The position numbers were made by a program, and so were the translations under genes. A DNA stretch of 64,000 nt from Gloeomargarita sp. SRBZ-1_bins_9 (lineage in GTDB: Bacteria; Cyanobacteriota; Cyanobacteriia; Gloeomargaritales; Gloeomargaritaceae). Under the pieces are notes generated by a model, which was not told the DNA's origin, did not search any database, and was given only the letters and a program-made list of their open reading frames with translations. The DNA lies in assembly GCA_039794565.1 (NCBI GenBank), contig JAUQVX010000005.1:76019-140018 (forward strand). The letters are read 5' to 3'. Positions 34,733 to 43,746 of the stretch are shown piece by piece; position 1 is the first letter of the stretch; every line of letters starts with the position of its first letter.

Positions 34733-35494
34733 GTGACTTCGCCTCTGTTGCAGGCCGTTAATTTAAGTAAGCGGTTTGGGGGACTCTGGGCTGTCCAGGA
34801 TGTCTCCCTAACCGTTGCGCCCCACAGCATCACTGGTCTGATTGGCCCCAACGGTGCCGGCAAAACCACCCTATTCAACCTATTAGCGGGTTCCCTACGC
34901 CCGGACGGTGGGCAAGTTTTCTTCCAGGGCCGAGAGATCACCGGGTTACCGCCCCATGAGATTTGTCGGCGGGGCCTTGTGCGGACGTTTCAAGTCGCGC
35001 GGGTGTTTAGCCGGTTATCAGTGCTGGACAATCTTCTGCTAGCGGCCCCCCACCAATTAGGAGAGCAACTGTGGCCGGTTTTATTGCAGCCCCAGCGGGT
35101 GGCCCACCAAGAGCGAGAGCTGCGCCAGCAAGCCATGGAAATTTTAGATTCGGTGGGGTTAGCGGCCAAGGCCCATGACTATGCCGGGTCCCTTTCGGGG
35201 GGGCAACGGAAACTCTTGGAAATGGCCCGTGCCCTGATGACCCGTCCCCAACTCCTGCTCTTGGATGAACCCGCTGCCGGTGTCAACCCCACCCTGATTA
35301 ACCAAATGTGCGACTACATCCAAAAGTGGCACAAAAACGGCTTGACCTTTCTCATCATCGAGCACAACATGGATGTCATTATGTCCCTGTGTCACCAGGT
35401 GTGGGTCTTGGCGGAAGGGAAAAATTTAGCCGTTGGTACGCCCACGGAAATCCAAACCAATCCCCAAGTTCTGGAAGCCTATTTGGGTGTATAA
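34733..35494 (+). CDS. Branched-chain amino-acid-type ABC ATPase (LivG/NatA-like)
   Basis: A 253-residue ATPase. Walker A GPNGAGKTTLFNLLAG, the ITGLPPHEICRRGLVRTFQ segment, signature LSGGQRKLLEMARALM and Walker B LLLLDEPAAGVNP match LivG and the cyanobacterial NatA subunit, which serve hydrophobic amino-acid or urea importers. The start is GTG 34733; the ATG just before it is out of frame. No LivF, LivH, LivM or binding-protein gene is adjacent, so it is an orphan ATPase, as natA often is in cyanobacteria. Confidence 0.85.
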   Translation: MTSPLLQAVNLSKRFGGLWAVQDVSLTVAPHSITGLIGPNGAGKTTLFNLLAGSLRPDGGQVFFQGREITGLPPHEICRRGLVRTFQVARVFSRLSVLDNLLLAAPHQLGEQLWPVLLQPQRVAHQERELRQQAMEILDSVGLAAKAHDYAGSLSGGQRKLLEMARALMTRPQLLLLDEPAAGVNPTLINQMCDYIQKWHKNGLTFLIIEHNMDVIMSLCHQVWVLAEGKNLAVGTPTEIQTNPQVLEAYLGV

Positions 35495-35529
35495 TACAAT
35501 AGGCTCCGATGGGCTAAATGAATTGATTT

Positions 35530-36882
35530 ATGGATTTTATGGATTTAGTGGCTGCCCTGAATGCTCTACCACCTGATGCCCGGGAGGCTTCCATCAACAA
35601 TGTATTTGTCCAATCTGCCCTCTTGCCACAGCTAGGTTTTTCAACCACAGAAATCATCCCGGAATATGTTGTGGATGAACAGATCAATCGCAGGACAGAT
35701 TTTGCCCTTCGCAAAGATAGGGATGGAGACATTTTTATACGAACAGAGAAGGATCCCTTTGTGCTGGTGGAGGTGGAGAGCAGGAGTAAGCAGATGGTTC
35801 CGGGTACGGCCGACTACAAAAAAGTGGTTAGGCAGTTAAAGGAACAGCTTTTAGGGAGTAGATGTCATTCAGTTCAGTGGGGTATCATCACCAATGCCAA
35901 CCACATTCAGTTGTTTAGAAAGCATGGTAAAGTCATATTTCCGGCCACTGAGGTCTTGGAACTTACCCCCAACAATGTCAACTCTATTATTCGTGGTCTA
36001 CGGGAAAGAATCCATAACCCTATTCGGGCCTTGACGGTGGCGATTTACAACAACAAAGGCGGGGTGGGGAAGACAACAACAACCATTAATTTGGGAGCCG
36101 TTTTAGCCCTCAAGGGTAAGAGGGTTTTATTGATTGATTTCGACTACAATCAACAGAATTTGACACAACGCCTAGGGGTCGAATCCTGCAAAGGTCTTGT
36201 ATTTGAGTCCTTGACCAGCAGCCAAAGGAATCACCTGTCGTCTGCTGTTGTCCGGCGAGATTACGAAGTCAGGGTTAAGCCTGCTTCCCTCGTCAAGGTT
36301 AGCTTTGATGTCATTCCTGCGGACGCATCCATGTGGGAACTGGAGCACCTGCAGGAGCCGGCCTATAGGTTGCGGGACCAATTGAGATTTGCTTACACCC
36401 ATTACGATTACATCTTAATTGATACACCTCCCGGGTGGCGTCTGATCAACAAGCTGGTCTTTTGGGCGGCAGATGTGGTTTTAATGCCGGTGCAGCCCTC
36501 CAGTTGTGATTCCATCAGGGGTGCGGCGGTAGCTATTGGTCGCTTTATACCGGAGGTCCGCAGGCAAAAGAAAAATGGTTTGCTGGGGGAGGAGATGTCT
36601 CTCCTGGAGCCGACTCCTGAGCCCTTGCCAATTTTCTTTAATAATGTCCGTAATGGTGAAAAGGCTGAACTCAAAAGAGCGCTCCAATTTATAAACGACC
36701 TGATTACGGAAAATCGTTCCTTGGCTCCCTTCCTTTTGCCAGAGGGCAAGCTACCCCACTGTCTACCTGGCTTTGCCTATATTGCTAGTGCTGACTTTGG
36801 GGAAAAACCAGCTGCTTTTTGTCACCAATATGCCTTTAACTATTACCTCGGTCTGGCCAGGAGGTATTTTTGCCATGATTGA
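35530..36882 (+). CDS. Nuclease-fold (HsdR-N-like) domain fused to ParA/MinD ATPase
   Basis: A 450-residue two-part protein. Residues about 1-165 resemble the HsdR N-terminal PD-(D/E)xK fold: RRTDFAL holds Asp57, and FVLVEVES gives Glu81-x-Glu83 where a nuclease normally has E-x-K, then WGIITNANHIQLFRKHG. From residue 168 a ParA/MinD domain begins: AIYNNKGGVGKTTTTINLG with the deviant Walker A at 176-182, VLLIDFDYNQQNL, and YILIDTPPGW. ParA proteins move or position cargo on nucleoids or membranes. The lysine replacement suggests a non-cleaving, DNA-binding use, but that is inference. The DNA here is richer in A/T than its surroundings. The next gene overlaps by 8 bases. Confidence 0.75.
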   Translation: MDFMDLVAALNALPPDAREASINNVFVQSALLPQLGFSTTEIIPEYVVDEQINRRTDFALRKDRDGDIFIRTEKDPFVLVEVESRSKQMVPGTADYKKVVRQLKEQLLGSRCHSVQWGIITNANHIQLFRKHGKVIFPATEVLELTPNNVNSIIRGLRERIHNPIRALTVAIYNNKGGVGKTTTTINLGAVLALKGKRVLLIDFDYNQQNLTQRLGVESCKGLVFESLTSSQRNHLSSAVVRRDYEVRVKPASLVKVSFDVIPADASMWELEHLQEPAYRLRDQLRFAYTHYDYILIDTPPGWRLINKLVFWAADVVLMPVQPSSCDSIRGAAVAIGRFIPEVRRQKKNGLLGEEMSLLEPTPEPLPIFFNNVRNGEKAELKRALQFINDLITENRSLAPFLLPEGKLPHCLPGFAYIASADFGEKPAAFCHQYAFNYYLGLARRYFCHD

Positions 36883-37555
36883 CACGAGCATAATCGGCAA
36901 GCTGATGTATCTTTATGTGGATGAGCTAGAACCAGGGGAGTCCCCAGAGGTGCCTGCCTTTGTTACCCGTGGGGCGGCGAACTTGCTGGGTAAGCTGGGG
37001 GGCCGGAATTGGTTGCCGATTGTAGTGAGCATCCTGGGGAAGGACCGTTACCAGGTGATAGGTAATGCCTTTACGTATGAGGTGGCCAAGGCTGCGGGAC
37101 TCGAGCGGGTATGGTGTGTAGTGGCGGACAACCAACCGGAGACGGCTTTGCTTGCCCAGGTGCTTGCTCGGGAGAAGCTGCCGAAGATGAATCTTTGTCG
37201 AGCAAGTTGGGATGAGATTCGCGCTGGTCTTGAGTATCTGATAGGGGAGAAACGCCTGACGGGTGTACAGTTAGATGTTGCTACCCAAAAGATTGCTGAT
37301 GCTCCTGGGCGGAAATACTGGACGACCTTTGAACCGATTGCCAAGTTAAAATGCCGGGTCAAGAAAAGCGAAATTGCGGCCTTTGGGGAGGTTTTCTATC
37401 TGGACCCCGAACCGGCGCCGCCGCCAATCGCGAGGATGAAGAAAGACGAGTTGCTTGCCTTGGCCCAAGAGATGGGGCTTGCTGTTAGTAAGAAAATGAC
37501 AGTGGCGGTGTTGCGAACATTGATTGCACAGGCTTTGAGCCATTCTTGTAGCTGA
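36875..37555 (+). CDS. ParB-like protein with C-terminal SAP/Rho-N-like helix pair
   Basis: A 226-residue protein. The middle (NWLPIVVSILGKDRYQVIGN, then LERVWCVVAD) resembles the N-terminal ParB/sulfiredoxin-like fold, and the last 39 residues (MKKDELLALAQEMGLAVSKK and on) look like a SAP or Rho-N-type helix-loop-helix that binds nucleic acid. The start is ATG 36875, nine bases after an AGGAGG site and inside the end of the ParA gene, so the two are translated together. It would be the natural DNA-binding partner of the ParA fusion. Unlike canonical ParB it lacks an obvious central helix-turn-helix. Confidence 0.65.
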   Translation: MIDTSIIGKLMYLYVDELEPGESPEVPAFVTRGAANLLGKLGGRNWLPIVVSILGKDRYQVIGNAFTYEVAKAAGLERVWCVVADNQPETALLAQVLAREKLPKMNLCRASWDEIRAGLEYLIGEKRLTGVQLDVATQKIADAPGRKYWTTFEPIAKLKCRVKKSEIAAFGEVFYLDPEPAPPPIARMKKDELLALAQEMGLAVSKKMTVAVLRTLIAQALSHSCS

Positions 37556-37622
37556 AATTACGAAACTCCTGGTGCCGTGGCTGTTATCATTGCTCCGGTT
37601 GATGGGTAGGGTCAGATTGCAG

Positions 37623-38522
37623 ATGAAACCGAGTGAGGTTTTTTCCCGGGAGGAGCTGGAGGCTTTGAACCAACGGTCCGATGCCCAAGGGTGGCGACAG
37701 GTGTTGGTCCATCTGGGGGTAATAGGGGTTACTGGATGGCTCTGGCACTGGGGTTGGACGCAGGGATTTGCTGGGGGATGGTTGGCTTTGCCGGTGTATG
37801 GGTTTGCTTTGGCGACGATGTTTGCCGCAGTGCATGAGTGTGTCCACCGGACGGCGTTTGCTACCCCCTGGCTGAACGATGCGGTGGCCTGGGTGGCCGG
37901 GGTGTTGTCGTTTTACAACAGTACTTTTTACCGGCGCTATCACCAGTGGCATCATCGCTACACCCAAATTCCTGGGAAGGACCCAGAGCTGGCGGAACCC
38001 AAACCGACTAACGGCTGGATGTATTTGTGGCAATTGAGCGGCCTTCCCTGGTGGTGGGGCAAGCTGCAAGGGCATGTTCGGGTGTTGCTGGGAGATTTGC
38101 AGGGGTGCCCCTACATCCCGCCGGAGGCGCAAGCAGCCGTACGCCGGTCCACAGCTGCGCAGTTGGCGGTCTATGGCTTGGCGATAGGGGTTTCTGCCTG
38201 GGCCGGGCGGCCCTGGTTTCTGATGGATTGGGTGGTGCCTTTGGCGGTGGGACAGCCGTTTTTGCGCTTTATCCTGCTGGCGGAACATACAGGCTGTACC
38301 TATGATGACAACCCCCTGACTAATACTCGTACGACGTTGACCGGGTGGCCGGTGCGCTTGCTGATGTGGAATATGCCGTTTCATGCGGAACACCATTTTT
38401 GCCCGTCGATTCCTTTCCATGCTTTGCCTAAGGCGCACCAGAAATTGCGGGATAAGTGGGCGTATCTGGCGCCGAGCTATGGGGCGGCCCATCGGGAGAT
38501 CATCGCCCAGTGGGGGGGATGA
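37623..38522 (+). CDS. Membrane fatty-acid desaturase-family protein
   Basis: About 299 residues with two hydrophobic membrane regions and the three histidine boxes of di-iron membrane desaturases: HECVH, HQWHH and HAEHH. A further FILLAEHTGC provides the extra histidine. The overall length fits acyl-lipid desaturases or carotenoid hydroxylase/ketolase relatives; the substrate cannot be told from sequence. I chose ATG 37623 (MKPSEVFSREELEAL); in-frame alternatives lie at 37602 and 37572. It overlaps the MetX-like gene as ATGA (38519-38522). Confidence 0.8.
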   Translation: MKPSEVFSREELEALNQRSDAQGWRQVLVHLGVIGVTGWLWHWGWTQGFAGGWLALPVYGFALATMFAAVHECVHRTAFATPWLNDAVAWVAGVLSFYNSTFYRRYHQWHHRYTQIPGKDPELAEPKPTNGWMYLWQLSGLPWWWGKLQGHVRVLLGDLQGCPYIPPEAQAAVRRSTAAQLAVYGLAIGVSAWAGRPWFLMDWVVPLAVGQPFLRFILLAEHTGCTYDDNPLTNTRTTLTGWPVRLLMWNMPFHAEHHFCPSIPFHALPKAHQKLRDKWAYLAPSYGAAHREIIAQWGG

Positions 38523-39526
38523 CGGGGGTCTGGACGGCTAAAGAGGTGGCGCTACAGTGTGGAGTGGTGCTGCCCCAGGTTCACATTGTCTATCAGACCT
38601 ACGGGGAACTGGCGCCCAGGCGGGATAATGTGGTGCTCTACCCCACGTCCTACGGCGCTCACCACACGGATATTGACTGGTTGATTGCCCCGGATGGGAT
38701 TCTCGACCCGACGCGCTGGTTCATTGTGATTCCCAATATGTTGGGCAATGGGTTGTCCAGTTCGCCCAGCAATGGAGGACTGCCCGGGCTGGCGGAACAG
38801 GGATGCTATGTGACCCACTGGGACAATGTGACGTTGCAGGCGCGGCTGCTGTGGGAAACTTGGGGGATCGAGCGGCTGGCGTTGGTATATGGCTGGTCCA
38901 TGGGGGCGCAACAGGCCTATCACTGGGGGGCGCTGTACCCGGAACGGGTAGAACGGCTGGTGGCCCTTTGTGGTACGGCCCGGACAACCCCCCACAACCG
39001 GGTGTTTTTGTTGAGCTTGCGGGCAGCCCTGACGGCAGACCCGGTGTGGGATGGTCAGACGTTTCGGGGGACGCCGGAGCGGGGCTATCGTGCCTTTGCC
39101 CGTATTTATGCCAGTTGGGCGGTGTCCCAGGCGTTTTACCGGGCCAAGATGTACCAAACTTTGGGCTATCGGGATGTGGAGGATTACCTGGTGCGGGGGT
39201 GGGAGGCCAATTACCGCCGGCGGGACCCTCGGGATTTGCTGGCGATGCTAGATACTTGGCTGCGCTGTGATGTGGGTGACAACCCGCTGTATCAGGGGGA
39301 TTATGAAAAGGCGCTGCGCTCCATTCGGGCTGCAACCCTGGTGATGACCTGCACGACGGATTTGTACTTCCCCCCGGCAGACTGTGCGGCGGAGGCGGCG
39401 ATTATTCCCCAGGCCACCTTTCGCCTGATTCCTTCGATTTGGGGCCACCGGGCGGGCAACCCCTGGCAATACCCCCCCGATGCGGCTTTTATTCGCCGGG
39501 CGGTGCAGGAGTGGTTAGCGGCTTGA
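38519..39526 (+). CDS. MetX-like alpha/beta hydrolase
   Basis: A 335-residue alpha/beta-hydrolase. The nucleophile elbow is GWSMG (in LVYGWSMGAQQAYHWG), with the oxyanion region IPNMLGNGLSSSPSN and the catalytic histidine in IPSIWGHRAGNP. This resembles homoserine O-acetyltransferase relatives, although true MetX enzymes have GGSMGG at the elbow, so acyl transfer to homoserine is doubtful. It is coupled to the desaturase and lies 84 bases before glnT. Enzymatic role unknown. Confidence 0.75.
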   Translation: MTGVWTAKEVALQCGVVLPQVHIVYQTYGELAPRRDNVVLYPTSYGAHHTDIDWLIAPDGILDPTRWFIVIPNMLGNGLSSSPSNGGLPGLAEQGCYVTHWDNVTLQARLLWETWGIERLALVYGWSMGAQQAYHWGALYPERVERLVALCGTARTTPHNRVFLLSLRAALTADPVWDGQTFRGTPERGYRAFARIYASWAVSQAFYRAKMYQTLGYRDVEDYLVRGWEANYRRRDPRDLLAMLDTWLRCDVGDNPLYQGDYEKALRSIRAATLVMTCTTDLYFPPADCAAEAAIIPQATFRLIPSIWGHRAGNPWQYPPDAAFIRRAVQEWLAA

Positions 39527-39550
39527 CGCTTCTGTTTTTTTAACTACATT
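39523..39550 (+). promoter_or_regulatory. Candidate promoter of glnT
   Basis: TTGACG (39523-39528) and TACATT (39545-39550), spaced by 16 bases, form a reasonable -35/-10 pair 60 bases before the ATG. The -35 overlaps the stop codon of the MetX-like gene. No NtcA consensus (GTA-N8-TAC) is seen here. Confidence 0.35.
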
Positions 39551-39610
39551 TTGCCGGCCCCGGCCCCCGGTTTAATAGCTCTCAATTCTGACGAAGCTAC
39601 AGTTGCTACC

Positions 39611-40918
39611 ATGACCCAAACCTTATCGGCCCTGGCGCAGGAACGGGGGATTCGTTATTTTTTGATTTCGTTTACGGATTTGTGTGGGGTACAACGGGCG
39701 AAGTTGGTGCCGGCGGCGGTAATTGACCGGATGCAGACCCAGGCGGGGTTTGCCGGTTTTGCGGCCTGGTTGGATATGACCCCTGCCGATGCGGACGTGT
39801 TTGCCCAGGCGGATGGGGCGGCGATGATGCCTTTGCCCTGGCAACTGGAGGTGGCTTGGCTGCCGGCGGATTTGACGACGGCTACGGGGGACCCTTTGCC
39901 CCAGACGCCCCGGTTGGTGCTGAAACGGGTACTGCAACAGGCGCAGGCCCTAGGCTACCGGGTGAAAACGGGGGTGGAGTGCGAGTATTTTCTCCTGACG
40001 GCGGATGGGACCACCCTGGCGGATGCCTTCGACCGGCAGGCCAAACCCTGTTATGACCAACAGGCGCTCATGCGGCGGTTTGCTGTCATTAGTGAAATTT
40101 GCGATGCCATGCAGGCGCTGGGCTGGGGCGCGTATCAAAACGACCACGAGGATGCCAACGGTCAATTTGAGATGAATTGGCTGTATGACGATGCCCTGGT
40201 GACCGCCGACCGGCAGGCCTTTTTCAAGTATATGGTGAAGGCGATAGCGGAAAAACATGGGCTGCGGGCGACCTTTATGCCCAAACCGTTTGCCCATCTC
40301 ACCGGCAATGGCTGCCATCTGCATTTATCGGTGTGGGATAGGGCTGGCGAAGTGAATCTCTTTGCCGATCCCCAGGACGATATGGGGCTGTCCCGTTTGG
40401 CCTATTACTTTATTGGGGGGGTGTTGCACCATGCGCCGGCCCTGTGTGCTTTCACTAATCCCACGGTGAACTCCTACAAGCGGATCAATGCGCCGGTGAC
40501 GCGTTCAGGGGCCACCTGGTCGCCCAACACCATTAGTTACAGTGGCAACAACCGTACCCACCTGATCCGCATTCCCGACCCCGGGCGGTTTGAACTGCGG
40601 CTGGCGGATGGGGCGGCCAATCCCTATTTGCTGGCGGCAGCGGTAATTGCGGCGGGACTCGATGGCATCAAGCAACAGCGCGACCCCGGCCCCCGTTGCG
40701 ACAACAATAACTACAGCGACCCCCTGCCCCCCGACCGCTATCCGGCCTTACCGGGTAATTTGTTGGATGCCCTGCGAGCGCTGGAGCAGGATACAACGCT
40801 GACGAGCCTGCTGGGGGAAGCCTTTGTGCGTGCCTACCTGAAGGTGAAACACCAGGAATGGCAGGAGTTTTGCCGTCAGGTCACCCCTTGGGAGCGAGAA
40901 ACCACCCTGGACTGCTAG
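39611..40918 (+). CDS. glnT: Type III glutamine synthetase-like enzyme (GlnT)
   Basis: About 435 residues of the glutamine synthetase fold. It has GVECEYFLL, NDHEDANGQFEMNW, MPKPFAHLTGNGCHLHLSVW, the ATP/ammonia-site region SYKRINAPVTRSGATWSPN, and RFELRLADGAANPYL. FLISFTDLCGVQRAKLVP near the start matches the GlnT clade rather than GlnA or the large GlnN. It may make glutamine or a gamma-glutamyl amide. ATG 39611 is chosen; an upstream in-frame start at 39551 lacks similarity. It ends near the convergent acs gene. Confidence 0.87.
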   Translation: MTQTLSALAQERGIRYFLISFTDLCGVQRAKLVPAAVIDRMQTQAGFAGFAAWLDMTPADADVFAQADGAAMMPLPWQLEVAWLPADLTTATGDPLPQTPRLVLKRVLQQAQALGYRVKTGVECEYFLLTADGTTLADAFDRQAKPCYDQQALMRRFAVISEICDAMQALGWGAYQNDHEDANGQFEMNWLYDDALVTADRQAFFKYMVKAIAEKHGLRATFMPKPFAHLTGNGCHLHLSVWDRAGEVNLFADPQDDMGLSRLAYYFIGGVLHHAPALCAFTNPTVNSYKRINAPVTRSGATWSPNTISYSGNNRTHLIRIPDPGRFELRLADGAANPYLLAAAVIAAGLDGIKQQRDPGPRCDNNNYSDPLPPDRYPALPGNLLDALRALEQDTTLTSLLGEAFVRAYLKVKHQEWQEFCRQVTPWERETTLDC

Positions 40919-40928
40919 GATAAAAGCG

Positions 40929-40996
40929 CCGGCGTCTTGCGAACCAAACTAAGACCCCGCTGGTTCGCTCTGGTGTCCATGGTTCAGGGACGCCGG
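40929..40996 (+). terminator. Nested inverted repeats between convergent glnT and acs
   Basis: CCGGCGTC (40929-40936) pairs perfectly with GACGCCGG (40989-40996); inside it GCGAACCA (40939-40946) pairs with TGGTTCGC (40961-40968). The arrangement lies exactly between two converging stop codons, so it could act as a bidirectional terminator or 3' RNA structure. There is no U-tract of the intrinsic-terminator type. Confidence 0.45.
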
Positions 40997-41003
40997 GCAC
41001 CAC

Positions 41004-43739
41004 CTAGGACCCTAGCGGCAGGACATAAACCAGTTCGTCGGTGCTGCTGGTCGGTTGGGGTACAAAGCCTAAGCGCTCACAAATTTTGCGCATGGCTACG
41101 TTGTGGGGGAGCATATAAGCCTCGAGTTGGCGCACACCCTCTTGGCGGGCAATATCGATCAGGCGCCGGAGCAATTCCGTCCCGAGTCCCTGGCGCTGGT
41201 AGCGGTCGGCAATGATCATGGCAAATTCAGCGTTGTCGGAGTTGTGGTAGCGGCTGAAGCGCCCTACGCCAATCACCTGATGTCGCCCTGTTGCTGGGTC
41301 TTTGTAGTCGGCCACCAGCACCATTTCTCGGTCGTAGTCAATAAAACAAATGCGAGTCAAGCGCTCATGGGCAATGCGGTGCTGGAGCTTCAGCAGATGC
41401 GTATAGCGCATGTACACACTTTCTTCTGACAGCATGTGATGAAATTCCACCAGCAGCGGTTCGTCCTCGGGGCGAATCGGGCGAATCGTCACGCGCAACC
41501 CGTTGTTGAGCGTAAAGCAGCTCATGTACGGGGTGGGATAGGGGCGAATGGCCAGCTTGGGGGGGTCTCCCCGGCGCAACACCACCCGCGCATCCAAGGC
41601 TAGCAGCCCCTCTGGAGACGCCAGCAAGGGATTGATGTCCATTTCTTGAATCTGGGGCTGTTCGACGACCAGTTGGCTAAAACGCACCAGCAACTGGGCC
41701 AAGGCTTCCACGTCCACTGGGGGGCGACCCCGGACCCCCTGCAGGGCTTGGTAAATGCGGGTGCGCTCCATCAGGCGCTTAGCCAGGGTGCTATTGAGGG
41801 GGGGCAACCCTAGCGACCGGTCCTGAAACACCTCCACCAGTTGCCCGCCGCTGCCAAAGACCACCACCGGTCCAAATTGGCTATCCACGCTGCTGCCGAC
41901 AAGTAACTCATAGCCCTGGGTGGTGACCATCGGCTGCACTGTCACCCCTTGAAAGGCCCCTGGTTGCCGTGCCTCGACCTGGTGGTGAATGTGGGCAAAG
42001 GCTGTCTGCACCGCCTCGGCATTACGCAGATTTAACTGCACACCCCCCACATCACTTTTGTGGGTAATCGTGGTGGAAAGCAACTTGAGCACCACCGGAT
42101 AGCCTAACTGCTCCGCCAGAACAACCGCTTCCTGTGGGGTATGAGCCACCAGCGTCGGCACCGTGGGAATGCCGTAGGCCTGCAAAATCTGCTTGGCTTC
42201 GTATTCAGTAAGTAACGTGCGGCCGGCCTGGAGCGCCTGGGTACATAGCCGCTGCACCAGCAGACGGTCAGGCGTGAATTCGTCCGAATCAGATGGTAGG
42301 TGGGGCGTTTCGTACAGGGCCTGCAAATTGCGGCTGTAGCGCCACATGTAGTTGAAAATCTGGGCAGCGGTGTCGGGATAACTGAAGGTGGGAATCCCGG
42401 CGGCATTTAGAGCCTGCATGGCTGGCGCTACACTTTCTCCGCCCATCCAACTGGCCAGGATGGGTTTGCGACTGCGTTGGGCGCAGGCAATGAGTTGGTG
42501 AGCCGTTTCTGTAGGTTGGGACATGGCCTGGGGTGTAAGAATCACCAGCACCGCATCGCTATTGGGGTCCTGCACCACGACGTCCAGCACCTGGGCGTAA
42601 CGTTGGGCATCGGCATCCCCCAGAATGTCCACCGGATTGCCGCGGCTCCAGTGGGGGGGAAGCATTTGGTCCAGTTGGGCGATAGTTTCCGGAGCCAACG
42701 ACGCCAGTTGCCCACCCCCGTGGAGGTAAGCGTCAGTGGCAATCACCCCCGGCCCCCCCGCATTGGTCACAATCGCCAGCCGGTTCCCCTGGGGAAGCTT
42801 GGGTTGCTTCGAGAGCACCTCCGCCATGTCAAATAGGTCGGAAATGTGGTCCACCCGCAGGACCCCACACCGTCGGAATGCGGCACTGACCACCTCATCG
42901 CTACCCGCCAGCGCACCCGTGTGGGAAGTAGCCGCCTGGGCCGCTGCGTCCGTCCGTCCCGCTTTGAGCACAATGATGGGCTTGGTCAGGGCCACCTCCC
43001 GCGCCGCCGACAAAAACGAACGGGCATCACCAATGGATTCCATATACAAAACAATGCTTTTGGTGTGGGGGTCATCGGCCAGGAAATCCATCAAATCCCC
43101 CCAGCCCACATCCAGCATGGTGCCGATGGACACAAAGGCGCTAAAGCCAATGTTCTCCTGCAAACTCCAGTCCAGAATGGAGGTACACAGCGCCCCACTT
43201 TGGGAAATAAATCCCACCGACCCCGGCCGGGCCATAGCGCTGGCAAACGTGGCATTGAGACCGGTGATAGGATTCATCACCCCTAAGCAGTTGGGGCCAA
43301 TGATACGCATGGACCCAGCATTAGCCCGGATTTGCTCCTCCAGCGCCAACCCTTTTGCCCCCGTCTCCCGAAAGCCCGCCGAAATAATAATGGCCCCCTT
43401 GACCCCCGCCTGGGCGCATGCGGCAACCACCCCCGGAACCGTCGGCGCCGGCGTGGCAATCACGGCCAAATCCACCGGGTCCGGCACGGTGTGGATACTG
43501 GGGTAGGCCTTGATGCCCAGGACACTAGCGCGTTTGGGGTTTACCGGAAACACCGTCCCCCCAAAGGGCGTGCTGATGAGATTCCACAACAGCGTGCGCC
43601 CCACACTCCCTGGGCGTTCGCTGGCCCCGATGACGGCTACGGTACGGGGGCGAAAGATGGCCTCCAGGGGAGAGCGGGGCCGGGTGCGCCAGACATCGGC
43701 GACCTTTTCCGGGACCGGCAACGGTGTCACTAAATCCAT
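41004..43739 (-). CDS. acs: ADP-forming acetyl-CoA synthetase with C-terminal GNAT domain
   Basis: About 911 residues. Residues about 25-480 are the CoA-binding alpha half ([26 protein letters not shown], then [10 protein letters not shown]). His273 in SHTGALAG is the residue phosphorylated in ADP-forming acetyl-CoA synthetases. The ATP-grasp beta half follows ([35 protein letters not shown]). A GNAT acetyltransferase domain ([24 protein letters not shown]) makes up the last 160 residues, as in PatZ/Pka lysine acetylases. With its histidine kept, it could make ATP from acetyl-CoA in the dark. It starts 8 bases after adhE. Confidence 0.88.
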   Translation of the reverse strand: MDLVTPLPVPEKVADVWRTRPRSPLEAIFRPRTVAVIGASERPGSVGRTLLWNLISTPFGGTVFPVNPKRASVLGIKAYPSIHTVPDPVDLAVIATPAPTVPGVVAACAQAGVKGAIIISAGFRETGAKGLALEEQIRANAGSMRIIGPNCLGVMNPITGLNATFASAMARPGSVGFISQSGALCTSILDWSLQENIGFSAFVSIGTMLDVGWGDLMDFLADDPHTKSIVLYMESIGDARSFLSAAREVALTKPIIVLKAGRTDAAAQAATSHTGALAGSDEVVSAAFRRCGVLRVDHISDLFDMAEVLSKQPKLPQGNRLAIVTNAGGPGVIATDAYLHGGGQLASLAPETIAQLDQMLPPHWSRGNPVDILGDADAQRYAQVLDVVVQDPNSDAVLVILTPQAMSQPTETAHQLIACAQRSRKPILASWMGGESVAPAMQALNAAGIPTFSYPDTAAQIFNYMWRYSRNLQALYETPHLPSDSDEFTPDRLLVQRLCTQALQAGRTLLTEYEAKQILQAYGIPTVPTLVAHTPQEAVVLAEQLGYPVVLKLLSTTITHKSDVGGVQLNLRNAEAVQTAFAHIHHQVEARQPGAFQGVTVQPMVTTQGYELLVGSSVDSQFGPVVVFGSGGQLVEVFQDRSLGLPPLNSTLAKRLMERTRIYQALQGVRGRPPVDVEALAQLLVRFSQLVVEQPQIQEMDINPLLASPEGLLALDARVVLRRGDPPKLAIRPYPTPYMSCFTLNNGLRVTIRPIRPEDEPLLVEFHHMLSEESVYMRYTHLLKLQHRIAHERLTRICFIDYDREMVLVADYKDPATGRHQVIGVGRFSRYHNSDNAEFAMIIADRYQRQGLGTELLRRLIDIARQEGVRQLEAYMLPHNVAMRKICERLGFVPQPTSSTDELVYVLPLGS

Positions 43740-43746
43740 ATCCCCC

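Noticed and set aside
37587..38492. A 301-codon open frame antisense to the desaturase
   Set aside because: Rich in arginine, histidine and glutamine without domain signs, while the opposite strand has the three histidine boxes.
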